Positions 1 to 5,011 of a DNA stretch of 5,011 nt are shown piece after piece. Where the stretch lies: contig JABFSY010000515.1 of the NCBI GenBank assembly GCA_013140395.1, positions 1-5,011 of the forward strand, in the 5' to 3' direction. Source of the stretch: Cyclobacteriaceae bacterium (lineage in GTDB: Bacteria; Bacteroidota; Bacteroidia; Cytophagales; Cyclobacteriaceae). Each line of letters starts with the position of its first letter. Position 1 is the first letter of the stretch. A program made the position numbers and the translations under genes. Under the pieces are notes generated by a model. That model ran no database searches. It was not told where the DNA came from and saw nothing but the letters and a program-made list of their open reading frames with translations.

Positions 1-434
1 TCTTTTAGGTATTTCAGTAAACTCATAATCCGGTGCTCTGGATCGTAAAATGATATCTCAGACAAGATCATCGACTTATACTTCAAGCGATTACATAAAA
101 TCTGATCGAGATGAAGATGAATTTCGAAATTTTCTTTAAGGAGCAACAAGAATTTCTCTTTACTGAGTTTGATAATCACAGAATCTTCCAGTGTTCTGGC
201 TGTGCTGGGATAGGGAAAAGAACAAAACAAAGGAGGCTCGCCAAAGCTATCATCAGTCTTAAATACTCCTTGAATGAATTCCTGCCCTTCAGAACTATTA
301 GTTATCATTTTGATTGAGCCAGAGACAACTTGAAAATAATTTAATGCTTCTTCGCCTTCGCTAAATAGCACTTCATCTTTTTTGGCGTTTATCTCTTTGG
401 CTCCATACTTTTTAAGAATATCAATAGAAATCAT
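1..434 (-). CDS. Crp/Fnr-family transcriptional regulator, partial (C-terminal HTH beyond left edge)
   Basis: The minus-strand frame is open from 434 to the window edge and gives 144 residues starting MISIDILKKYG. It shows the cyclic-nucleotide-binding beta-barrel of the Crp/Fnr family: KDEVLFSEGE (residues 19-28), FQVVSGSIKM (34-43), and the GE-PPLF cassette (65-70) followed by PYPSTAR (74-80). A dimerisation-helix-like stretch (about 92-125) leads into DPEHRIMSLLKYLK, the usual lead-in to the winged helix-turn-helix, which is cut off. Family members are about 190 residues. The arginine of the CRP phosphate cassette is replaced by proline, so cAMP binding of the E. coli type is unlikely. There is no N-terminal cysteine cluster, so it is not an FNR with an iron-sulfur cluster; the effector is unknown. 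The frame extends upstream to an ATG at 596 (54 more residues), but that part does not look like the family and overlaps palindromic DNA, so I prefer 434. Its position beside ccoS suggests control of microaerobic respiration. Confidence 0.88.
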   Translation of the reverse strand, partial: MISIDILKKYGAKEINAKKDEVLFSEGEEALNYFQVVSGSIKMITNSSEGQEFIQGVFKTDDSFGEPPLFCSFPYPSTARTLEDSVIIKLSKEKFLLLLKENFEIHLHLDQILCNRLKYKSMILSEISFYDPEHRIMSLLKYLK

Positions 435-538
435 GCGTCTTTTTAATTTATGGTATAAACCTACCTCGACAGTCGGTGTTAAAACATGATATTCATCATT
501 GTGCTCTATACTATTCGAGAAGAATGCACTAATCAATG

Positions 539-560
539 GATTCCAAATCGAATTGGAATC
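539..560. promoter_or_regulatory. Inverted repeat GATTCCAA-N6-TTGGAATC upstream of the Crp/Fnr gene
   Basis: Two perfect 8-base arms (539-546 and 553-560) are separated by six bases. The site lies 105-126 bases upstream of the preferred regulator start at 434. Its right arm shares the ten bases ATTGGAATCA with the palindrome at 640-659, in the same orientation and 94 bases away. The symmetry suits a homodimeric regulator. That it is an operator is inference. Confidence 0.4.
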
Positions 561-639
561 AAGCAAAAAAGAAGGCATGTTGATTTTTTTCTTCATTTCA
601 CCAAAGACTGGTCAAAAATGAAGGTTTAGTCACAACTAG

Positions 640-659
640 TTTATGATTGGAATCATAAA
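640..659. promoter_or_regulatory. 20-base perfect palindrome with FNR-box-like geometry
   Basis: TTTATGATT-GG-AATCATAAA is a perfect inverted repeat. Its core, ATGAT-N4-ATCAT, differs from the known FNR/CRP-type box TTGAT-N4-ATCAA only at the outermost base of each half. It lies between ccoS and the Crp/Fnr gene, so it could be an autoregulatory operator for that gene. It could instead form a second hairpin behind the ccoS terminator, although the AT-rich stem makes it a weak one. Confidence 0.5.
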
Positions 660-661
660 TC

Positions 662-677
662 GGGGAAAATATTCCCC
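662..677 (-). terminator. Hairpin just after ccoS, possible rho-independent terminator
   Basis: GGGGAA (662-667) and TTCCCC (672-677) form a six-base stem with a four-base loop, beginning nine bases after the ccoS stop on the minus strand. The sequence that follows in the transcript (GATTTATGATT) is only moderately U-rich, so termination may be partial, leaving some read-through into the regulator gene. Confidence 0.5.
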
Positions 678-686
678 ATGATAGGG

Positions 687-872
687 TTATTCTTTTACGT
701 CTTTCTTCTCGGGCAATTCTGCTTTTGTATTCCTCTTATCCTCAAACAACATCCTCACTGACGGTCCATACGTATCGTCATACTGCCCGCTTTTCATATT
801 CCAGATAAAAGCACCCAAAAAGAAGACTGCAATAGTCAAAGAAATAGCGATTAATAATATAATGATTTCCAT
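687..872 (-). CDS. ccoS: CcoS, cbb3-type cytochrome c oxidase assembly protein
   Basis: This 61-residue protein matches the CcoS (FixS) family. It has one N-terminal membrane helix (about residues 3-24, IIILLIAISLTIAVFFLGAF), then the family signature SGQYDD (28-33) and P-S-V-RMLFED (37-45), and a short charged tail. CcoS is an inner-membrane factor needed for maturation of the high-affinity cbb3 terminal oxidase, working with the copper exporter CcoI. I start it at the ATG at 872: this gives the normal family N-terminus and overlaps the ccoI stop by one base (TAATG), the usual coupling in cco operons. The same frame is open to an ATG at 911, but those 13 residues lie within the ccoI coding sequence. 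No ccoN/ccoO follows in the window; a Crp/Fnr gene does. Confidence 0.93.
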   Translation of the reverse strand: MEIIILLIAISLTIAVFFLGAFIWNMKSGQYDDTYGPSVRMLFEDKRNTKAELPEKKDVKE

Positions 873-1036
873 TAGTGATCTTTTAAACGATTCAATCCAC
901 GTGATGCCCAATTAACAACCAAGGTACTAAAACCAACGACACTCACGCTGCTAATGGGCATGAGTATAGCTGCAATCAAAGGTGATAGATTTCCGGAAAC
1001 AGCAAAGCTCAACGCGATGATGTGGACACTTCGAGC
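872..1036 (-). pseudogene. ccoI: C-terminal remnant of CcoI, copper-transporting P-type ATPase
   Basis: Read on the minus strand, this gives about 51 recognisable residues ending at a TAA shared with the ccoS ATG. The stretch IIALSFAVSGNLSPLIAAIL, then MPISSVSVVGFSTL, matches the last membrane helices of CcoI/FixI-type heavy-metal P-type ATPases, where GLSFAV(S/T)G-LTPLIAAILMP-SS-SVV is characteristic. The intact protein is around 800 residues and would carry the DKTGT phosphorylation motif, the hinge motif and the CPC transport site; none is present in any frame to the right. The match fades at about 1022-1030 and the frame meets a TAG at 1037-1039. The gene is therefore truncated at this junction and cannot make a working transporter from this copy. 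Whether insertion, deletion or assembly error caused it cannot be told from the window. Confidence 0.8.
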
Positions 1037-1045
1037 CTACGACTC

Positions 1046-1066
1046 TTTAACACCATTTTAACACCA
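1046..1066. repeat. Tandem direct repeat of TTTAACACCA, 11-base period
   Basis: TTTAACACCA occurs at 1046-1055 and again at 1057-1066 with one base between, so the copies sit about one helical turn apart on the same face of the DNA. They begin within about 20 bases of the place where ccoI homology ends. Closely spaced boxes like this are typical of binding sites for a recombinase (arm-type sites) or a regulator. The function is inference. Confidence 0.5.
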
Positions 1067-1128
1067 GAATTAGTATTAGTCAGTATTTCATGCTACTCAT
1101 TGGGCCTAAAGAGGGCCTTTTCCGCATA

Positions 1129-1143
1129 AAATCACTGTGATTT
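1129..1143. repeat. 15-base palindrome AAATCAC-T-GTGATTT
   Basis: Seven-base arms flank a single central T in the non-coding stretch beyond the ccoI break. It may be a protein-binding site or a chance palindrome. It has no T-run that would support a terminator. Confidence 0.3.
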
Positions 1144-1335
1144 GGTAATGGTTGAGACTAATGTAGTTCCTTCCACCTCCGAAAAAAGCGAGCTAAGTGT
1201 GGAGTAGTCTTTTCCAATTTTCATTGCCAAATGAGTTGAAAAATTTATCTTGATTATTTGGGTATGATGGTGGATGCCTTGATTATCTCAGCTTTGATTT
1301 TCTCAATAGTTTTTTATTTCTAATCGTCAATTAAT

Positions 1336-1540
1336 TCAAAGCCTGATTTCAAGTCCTTCTTTGAAAGCTTGCAACTTATTGACTGTTGGCTTTTCATTTA
1401 AGGACACTTCACCCAATTCCACTTTTTGAAATGTAATTTTTTGGTTCTTATTTTCAGCCTTTTGTAAAGTGAGGTTTTGATTAAACTGCTTTGGTAACTT
1501 TAGTTTTTTTGGTTGGAAAAAAAATATCCAATAATAGAAC
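1336..1540 (-). pseudogene. Possible gene-tail fragment, unrecognised
   Basis: The minus-strand frame gives a Lys/Gln-rich, hydrophilic tail with segments such as KQFNQNLTLQKAE, KITFQKVELGEVSLNEKP and NKLQAFKEGLEIRL before TGA. The amino-acid make-up is protein-like. Upstream the same frame runs through the GC-rich block as a Cys/Trp-rich sequence (SWCSLCGWTCDG) with only a TTG start, which looks like a non-coding read-through. I do not recognise a family. It could be a relic C-terminus or a chance open frame. Confidence 0.25.
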
Positions 1541-1690
1541 CTCAACCCTGCCGCAAATAGATCACGCCAGCACTCACAGTCTGTGCTGTTGCCATCGCAC
1601 GTCCATCCGCACAAACTGCACCAACTGTTCGCCAAAAGGTTTCGCTGCGCTACATGCTGTCATTCCTTTTGCTTTGACCGCGTCAAAAAG
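1541..1690. repeat. GC-rich block with nested inverted repeats, repeat- or cassette-boundary-like
   Basis: The central 60 bases (1561-1620) are 57% G+C by hand count, against about 33% just to the left (1501-1560) and 20% at 1801-1860. Inside are CAGCAC (1568-1573) with GTGCTG (1583-1588), and nested within them CACAG-T-CTGTG (1575-1585), which can fold as alternative hairpins. Read on the minus strand it resembles, from memory, GC-rich intergenic blocks found beside small orphan genes in many Bacteroidota genomes. I cannot confirm that without a search. No protein family is encoded in any frame. Confidence 0.4.
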
Positions 1691-1876
1691 TCATTGCTAA
1701 AGCATTTTGATTAGCGCTCATAAAAATTTCAGCATCTCCGACCCCTTAGCATGTTTGCCGACATTTACCATCAACTCGATAGATAACATTTGCTTTGTGC
1801 TAAAAAGGGTAATTGAACTAAATATTTCAGCGGAAATTTAAAATCATTCAATTTTTAATTTGTAGCAATATCCGCA

Positions 1877-2467
1877 ATGTCAACAATAATTTCTCCATTT
1901 GAATACGTGACCGTGCCTATTGCTATAGTGCTGGGCATGGGTATCACGAGACTAGTCTCTGGATTAACCAGCTTAGTGCATTATTCGGAACGTGTTAAGT
2001 TGTATTGGCCTCATCTTATTTTAATCCTACTAGTTTTGATTATACATGTGCAAGCGTGGTGGGATACGTATAGTATGCTTCACGATCGTTGGCGTTTACC
2101 AGTATTTCTATTTATCATTCTCTATTCAGCAAATTTATATTTGTTGGTTAGCATCCTTTTTCCTCCAAAATTTCGGGGAAAAGTGATCGACTTAAAGGTT
2201 TTCTATTATGACAATTTCCGTAGAATATATTTGTTTGGTATTTCTTTGGATGTACTTGCTATTCTTAAAAATTTTATAATTGGCGATGTCCCGCTCGCGC
2301 AGCAACTCCTTCAATTTTTCGTATTGTCAGTATTGCTTTTCATCGTGATCACAAATAGTAAGAATGAAATTATGCATAAAGTCGTGACTGCGACATTGTT
2401 GTTGATAGCCATAATTTTTATGACCCTGACATGGAATATTTACCAAATTGAAGATAAAATGTATTGA
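1877..2467 (+). CDS. Orphan integral membrane protein, about six helices, function unknown
   Basis: This 196-residue hydrophobic protein is complete, starting at an ATG behind an AT-rich leader without a clear ribosome-binding site. Likely membrane helices are at about 11-34, 42-60, 74-95, 117-135, 144-159 and 167-186. The N-terminus FEYVTVPIAIVLGMGITRLVSG (residues 8-29) has the pattern FEYV-V-I-IVLG-GIT-L--G, which I associate with a family of uncharacterised bacterial membrane proteins of about 200-240 residues. There are no enzymatic motifs; WWDTY (61-65) and the charged loop 98-116 are the only conspicuous polar segments. It is flanked by non-coding DNA on the left and a sugar dehydrogenase on the right (86-base gap), so it probably has its own promoter. 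Its base composition is more AT-rich than the next two genes, consistent with separate acquisition. No function can be assigned. Confidence 0.8.
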   Translation: MSTIISPFEYVTVPIAIVLGMGITRLVSGLTSLVHYSERVKLYWPHLILILLVLIIHVQAWWDTYSMLHDRWRLPVFLFIILYSANLYLLVSILFPPKFRGKVIDLKVFYYDNFRRIYLFGISLDVLAILKNFIIGDVPLAQQLLQFFVLSVLLFIVITNSKNEIMHKVVTATLLLIAIIFMTLTWNIYQIEDKMY

Positions 2468-2553
2468 TTTAGTAACATAAATGACAAGCAATACTGCCTT
2501 AAATGATCACTTTTACAATTCCCAAGAAATCTAACTAAAAACCGTTTAAAAAA

Positions 2554-3357
2554 ATGAAAAGAAAACTAGAAGGACAAATTGCGTTAGTGACTGGGGCAAG
2601 TTCCGGCATTGGTGCGGGTGTAGCCAAAGCGCTTGCAGCCGAAGGAGCAGCCGTGGTGATTAACTATTCCAGCAACCCAGATAAGGCCGAGCTGGTAGTA
2701 AATGAAATAAAACAAAAGGGTGGGGATGCCTTTGCCTTCAAAGCCGATGTAAGCAATGAACAGGAAGTGGTCGACATGTTTCAGCAAACCATTCAACACT
2801 TTGGCACGGTAGATATTTTGGTGAACAACGCAGGACTACAGCAAGATTCGAAATTTCATGAGATGACAGTGGCACAATGGAACCGTGTATTGGGCATCAA
2901 CCTTACGGGGCAATTCCTGTGTGCACGCGAAGCCATCAAAGAATTTTTGCGGAGAGGGATTGTTCCAGATAAATCCAAATCAGCGGGAAAAATTATTTGC
3001 ATGAGTTCCGTTCACGAAGTGATTCCTTGGGCAGGCCACGCCAATTATTCCGCCTCCAAAGGTGGAGTGATGATGTTGATGAAAACCATCGCACAAGAAT
3101 ATGCCCCTATGAAAATCCGTGTGAACAGCATTGGACCTGGTGCCATTCGCACGCCTATCAATCATGCAGCATGGCAAACGCCAGAAGCGTATACCGGCTT
3201 ACTGAAATTGATTCCAGCAAAAAGAATTGGAGAAGCCGAAGATATCGGTGGTGCGGCTGTGTGGCTCTCGTCCGATGATTCTGAATATGTGAATGGTATT
3301 ACTTTATTCGTGGATGGAGGAATGTTGCTCTATCCTGGGTTTGAAGACAATGGATAA
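2554..3357 (+). CDS. Short-chain dehydrogenase/reductase, glucose 1-dehydrogenase-like
   Basis: This complete 267-residue classical SDR shows the cofactor motif TGASSGIG (residues 13-20), D65 in ADVSN for the adenine, NNAG (91-94), the structural N116, and the catalytic set S152, Y165 and K169 (YSASK). The stretch SSVHEVIPW (151-159), IGPGAIRTPIN (193-203) and the C-terminus ITLFVDGGMLLYPGF closely follow Bacillus glucose 1-dehydrogenase, which oxidises beta-D-glucose to gluconolactone with NAD(P)+. Compared with that enzyme there is an insertion of roughly seven residues before strand E (around GIVPDKSKSAG, 135-145). No acidic residue follows strand B (INYSSN, 36-41), so NADP use is plausible. 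There is no signal peptide; it is cytosolic. The ATG follows an A-rich stretch typical of Bacteroidota starts. The next gene is a glycoside hydrolase on the same strand, suggesting work on the same sugar. The exact substrate is inferred from similarity only. Confidence 0.92.
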   Translation: MKRKLEGQIALVTGASSGIGAGVAKALAAEGAAVVINYSSNPDKAELVVNEIKQKGGDAFAFKADVSNEQEVVDMFQQTIQHFGTVDILVNNAGLQQDSKFHEMTVAQWNRVLGINLTGQFLCAREAIKEFLRRGIVPDKSKSAGKIICMSSVHEVIPWAGHANYSASKGGVMMLMKTIAQEYAPMKIRVNSIGPGAIRTPINHAAWQTPEAYTGLLKLIPAKRIGEAEDIGGAAVWLSSDDSEYVNGITLFVDGGMLLYPGFEDNG

Positions 3358-3361
3358 TTTG

Positions 3362-3403
3362 ACAATGAAATAGTTTGAAAATTTGATAGTGACTATTCAT
3401 TGT
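3362..3403 (+). other. Imperfect hairpin in the dehydrogenase-hydrolase spacer
   Basis: ACAATGAAATAG (3362-3373) pairs with CTATTCATTGT (3393-3403) as an 11-base stem with one bulged A and a 19-base loop, starting four bases after the dehydrogenase stop codon. No run of T follows, so it is a poor rho-independent terminator. It may stabilise the 3' end or attenuate read-through into the next gene. A second inverted pair, TTTGAAAATT (3374-3383) with AATTTTCAAA (3446-3455), could form a competing fold. Confidence 0.35.
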
Positions 3404-3451
3404 TGTTAAGAAATATTCAGGGTTAGGTAAAAACGATCAGCTGCTAATTTT

Positions 3452-3475
3452 CAAATTGCCAAATTAACAAATTTA
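3452..3475 (+). repeat. Three CAAATT boxes at 8-base spacing before the hydrolase start
   Basis: CAAATT begins at 3452, 3460 and 3468, giving a degenerate 8-base tandem repeat that ends at the ATG (3475-3477). It occupies the place of a ribosome-binding site and contains no Shine-Dalgarno match, in keeping with AT-rich Bacteroidota leaders. Confidence 0.45.
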
Positions 3476-5011
3476 TGACTGCCGAAAAACAACGACTCAT
3501 CGAGGATCGCAACAAAGTAAAAAATTGGCGTAAGTGGGGCCCATATCTTACTGAGCGACAATGGGGGACGGTACGAGAGGACTATAGTCCGTATGGCAAC
3601 GCATGGGAGTTTGTTTCACACGAGGCTGCCCGAAGCAAGGCATATCGCTGGGGCGAAGAAGGCATTGGTGGATATAGCGATGACAAGCAGTTGTTAAATT
3701 TTTCTGTCGCGTTGTGGAATAAAAAGGACCCCATTCTTAAAGAACGTATTTTCGGCCTGACAGGTAATGAGGGAAATCATGCTGAGGATTGTAAAGATCA
3801 TTACTATTATCTGGATAGTACGCCTACACACTCGTATATGAAGATGCTGTACAAGTATCCACAAAATGAATTCCCTTATGGATGGCTGGTAGACGAAAAT
3901 AAAAGGAGAGGCAAGCTAGATCCGGAATTTGAATTGATTGATACCGGTATTTTTAATGAAGATCGATACTTTGACGTGTTCATTGAATACGCCAAAGCAG
4001 ATGATAACGATTTGTTAGTTACAATCACAGTGCATAATCGTGGTCCCGAAGCAGCAAGCGTAAACATTCTTCCTCAAATTTGGTTTCGGAATACATGGGC
4101 TTGGGGAGAAGATGATTACAAACCTGAAATGTATCGTGATGACGAAAATGATATAAAAATCAGCCACCGTGATTTAGGAAATTTCTATCTGTTTGCTGAC
4201 GCAAAAGTGCCGGTACTCTTTTGTGAAAACGAAACCAATACTGGTAAACTCTATGGATACGATCAGCCTGGAGTATTTAAAGATGGCATTAATAATTATG
4301 TGATTCACCAGTTGGATTCCATCCAACGAATTCCCAAAGGAACAAAGGCAGCATTTAATTTTGACTTAACTATTCCTTCGGGCAAATCGGAAACTATTCG
4401 CTTACGTCTCGCACCAAAATTCTTGAATGAGCCTTTTGTAGAGTTTGACAAACTATTCAAACAACGACTGGCAGAGGCAGATGAGTTTTTTGGTGACTTA
4501 CAGCAAGAGATTAAAAACAAAGACGATAAAAACATCCAACGACAAGCAATTGCCGGAATGATGTGGAGCAAGCAATTTTTCTATTACGATATAGCCAAGT
4601 GGCTAAAAGGTGATCCTACTCAACCTGCTCCCCCTCCTGAAAGAAAGAATGGACGCAACAAAGAATGGACGCACCTAAATAATGCGGATATTATTTCTAT
4701 GCCTGACGCCTGGGAGTACCCTTGGTATGCCGCATGGGATTTGGCTTTTCATACTATTCCCTTCGCAATGGTAGATCCAGAATTTGCCAAGCACCAACTA
4801 TTATTGCTAACAAAAGAATGGTACATGCACCCGAATGGCCAGTTGCCAGCCTATGAGTGGGCATTTGGTGACGTGAATCCCCCGGTACATGGTTGGGCTA
4901 CTTGGCGTGTCTACAAAATTGATCAGAAGCTACAGGGCGGTAAAGGTGACCGAAAATTTCTAGAAGAAGTATTCCACAAATTGCTACTCAATTTTACTTG
5001 GTTGGTAAATA
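3475..5011 (+). CDS. MGH1/GH63-like glycoside hydrolase (putative glucosidase), partial, C-terminus beyond right edge
   Basis: The frame is open for 512 codons to the window edge. It resembles large cytosolic glucosidases annotated in Bacteroidota (from memory near 870-900 residues), related to GH63 enzymes and mannosylglycerate hydrolase. The N-terminal beta-rich domain (about 1-340) begins with NWRKWGPYLTERQWGTVRED (17-36) and has WEFVSHEAARSKAYRWGE (44-61) and YYYLDSTPTHSYM (110-122). An (alpha/alpha)6 catalytic domain starts at about 370, with WEYPWYAAWDLAFH (413-426), DPEFAKHQL, and YEWAFGDVNPPVHGWA (460-475). Acidic residues D422 and D466 lie in conserved motifs; one is probably the general acid or binds the substrate, while the second catalytic acid should be in the missing C-terminal part. 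There is no signal peptide, so it acts on an internalised or internal glucoside. A proline-rich loop (QPAPPPERKNGR, about 384-395) lies between the first helices. It follows the glucose dehydrogenase-like gene by 117 bases, probably forming an operon. Substrate uncertain: a glucoside, trehalose-like sugar or glucosyl/mannosyl-glycerate are all possible. Confidence 0.88.
   Translation, partial: MTAEKQRLIEDRNKVKNWRKWGPYLTERQWGTVREDYSPYGNAWEFVSHEAARSKAYRWGEEGIGGYSDDKQLLNFSVALWNKKDPILKERIFGLTGNEGNHAEDCKDHYYYLDSTPTHSYMKMLYKYPQNEFPYGWLVDENKRRGKLDPEFELIDTGIFNEDRYFDVFIEYAKADDNDLLVTITVHNRGPEAASVNILPQIWFRNTWAWGEDDYKPEMYRDDENDIKISHRDLGNFYLFADAKVPVLFCENETNTGKLYGYDQPGVFKDGINNYVIHQLDSIQRIPKGTKAAFNFDLTIPSGKSETIRLRLAPKFLNEPFVEFDKLFKQRLAEADEFFGDLQQEIKNKDDKNIQRQAIAGMMWSKQFFYYDIAKWLKGDPTQPAPPPERKNGRNKEWTHLNNADIISMPDAWEYPWYAAWDLAFHTIPFAMVDPEFAKHQLLLLTKEWYMHPNGQLPAYEWAFGDVNPPVHGWATWRVYKIDQKLQGGKGDRKFLEEVFHKLLLNFTWLVN

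Larger units (their letters stand above)
1037..1876. other. Long stretch without a convincing gene between broken ccoI and the membrane protein
   Basis: About 840 bases carry no frame I can assign to a known family. In order it contains: the tandem TTTAACACCA boxes; a 15-base palindrome (1129-1143); a possible 30-codon minus-strand frame at about 1121-1213 starting MKIGKDYSTL, with no recognisable relatives; an AT-rich minus-strand frame at 1336-1540 that could be a relic gene tail; a locally GC-rich block with inverted repeats (about 1541-1690); and an AT-rich leader to the gene at 1877. An imperfect long-range inverted repeat (TTAGCA at 1746-1751 against TGCTAA at 1798-1803, with flanking C/G runs) lies in the leader. 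The composition shifts abruptly several times, which fits patched or mobile DNA better than a decayed single gene. Confidence 0.6.

Noticed and set aside
111..317. Plus-strand open frame starting MKMNFEIFFK
   Set aside because: It lies entirely antisense to the Crp/Fnr coding sequence, which has clear family motifs.
1101..1120. GGGCC ... GGGCC followed by TTTT as a terminator
   Set aside because: The two GGGCC copies are direct, not inverted; only a four-base GGCC stem would form, so it is not a convincing hairpin.
1491..1700. Plus-strand open frame rich in Thr, Ser and Cys across the GC-rich block
   Set aside because: Low-complexity composition without family features; it reads through the inverted repeats and looks like chance openness of GC-rich DNA.
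1754..1791. Bacteroidota-type promoter (TTTG / TAnnTTTG) before the membrane protein gene
   Set aside because: The downstream element is TA-N3-TTTG rather than TA-N2-TTTG, and the spacing to the upstream TTTG is too long, so the match is not supportable.
2584..2799. Minus-strand open frame inside the dehydrogenase gene
   Set aside because: Shadow of the strongly supported SDR coding sequence; the same applies to the frames at 2980-3177 and 2997-3278.
3876..4067. Minus-strand open frames within the hydrolase (also 4305-4571)
   Set aside because: Antisense shadows of the long uninterrupted glycoside hydrolase frame.
1..5011. CRISPR array, tRNA, rRNA or insertion-sequence transposase
   Set aside because: No regularly spaced long repeats, cloverleaf sequence, conserved rRNA segment or transposase motif could be seen on either strand.

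Overview
The window looks like chromosomal DNA from a member of the Bacteroidota, probably a Cytophagales-type environmental bacterium. This rests on the character of the proteins (a short Crp/Fnr regulator lacking the CRP phosphate-binding arginine, a cbb3-oxidase CcoS, an MGH1-like glucosidase), moderate-to-low GC, and starts preceded by A-rich stretches rather than clear Shine-Dalgarno sequences. The genus cannot be fixed from the sequence.

Left part (1-1036, all minus strand): the C-terminal tail of a CcoI copper P-type ATPase overlaps ccoS by one base (TAATG), followed by a hairpin and a region with two palindromes. Then comes a Crp/Fnr-family regulator that runs off the left edge without its helix-turn-helix. 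Together this is the edge of a microaerobic-respiration (cbb3 oxidase assembly) locus. The ATPase stops matching its family at about 1022-1030 and meets an in-frame stop at 1037-1039, so the body of ccoI is missing here: the locus is broken.

Middle (about 1037-1876): roughly 840 bases with no convincing gene. It holds two tandem TTTAACACCA boxes right beside the break, a small palindrome, an AT-rich minus-strand frame that may be a relic gene tail, and a locally GC-rich block (about 1541-1690) with nested inverted repeats. It reads as the scar or boundary of a mobile or rearranged segment, but no integrase or transposase is visible. A plus-strand orphan six-helix membrane protein of unknown function follows (1877-2467).

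Right part (2554-5011, plus strand): a complete short-chain dehydrogenase closely resembling glucose 1-dehydrogenase, then after 117 bases a glycoside hydrolase of the MGH1/GH63-like clan that runs off the right edge. A plausible joint role is release of glucose (or a related sugar) from a glucoside and its oxidation to the lactone, but substrate and coupling are inference.

The points most worth a second look are the ccoI breakpoint with its paired boxes, the FNR-like palindromes in front of the regulator, and the GC-rich repeat-like block. I found no clear evidence of a wholly new biological system.
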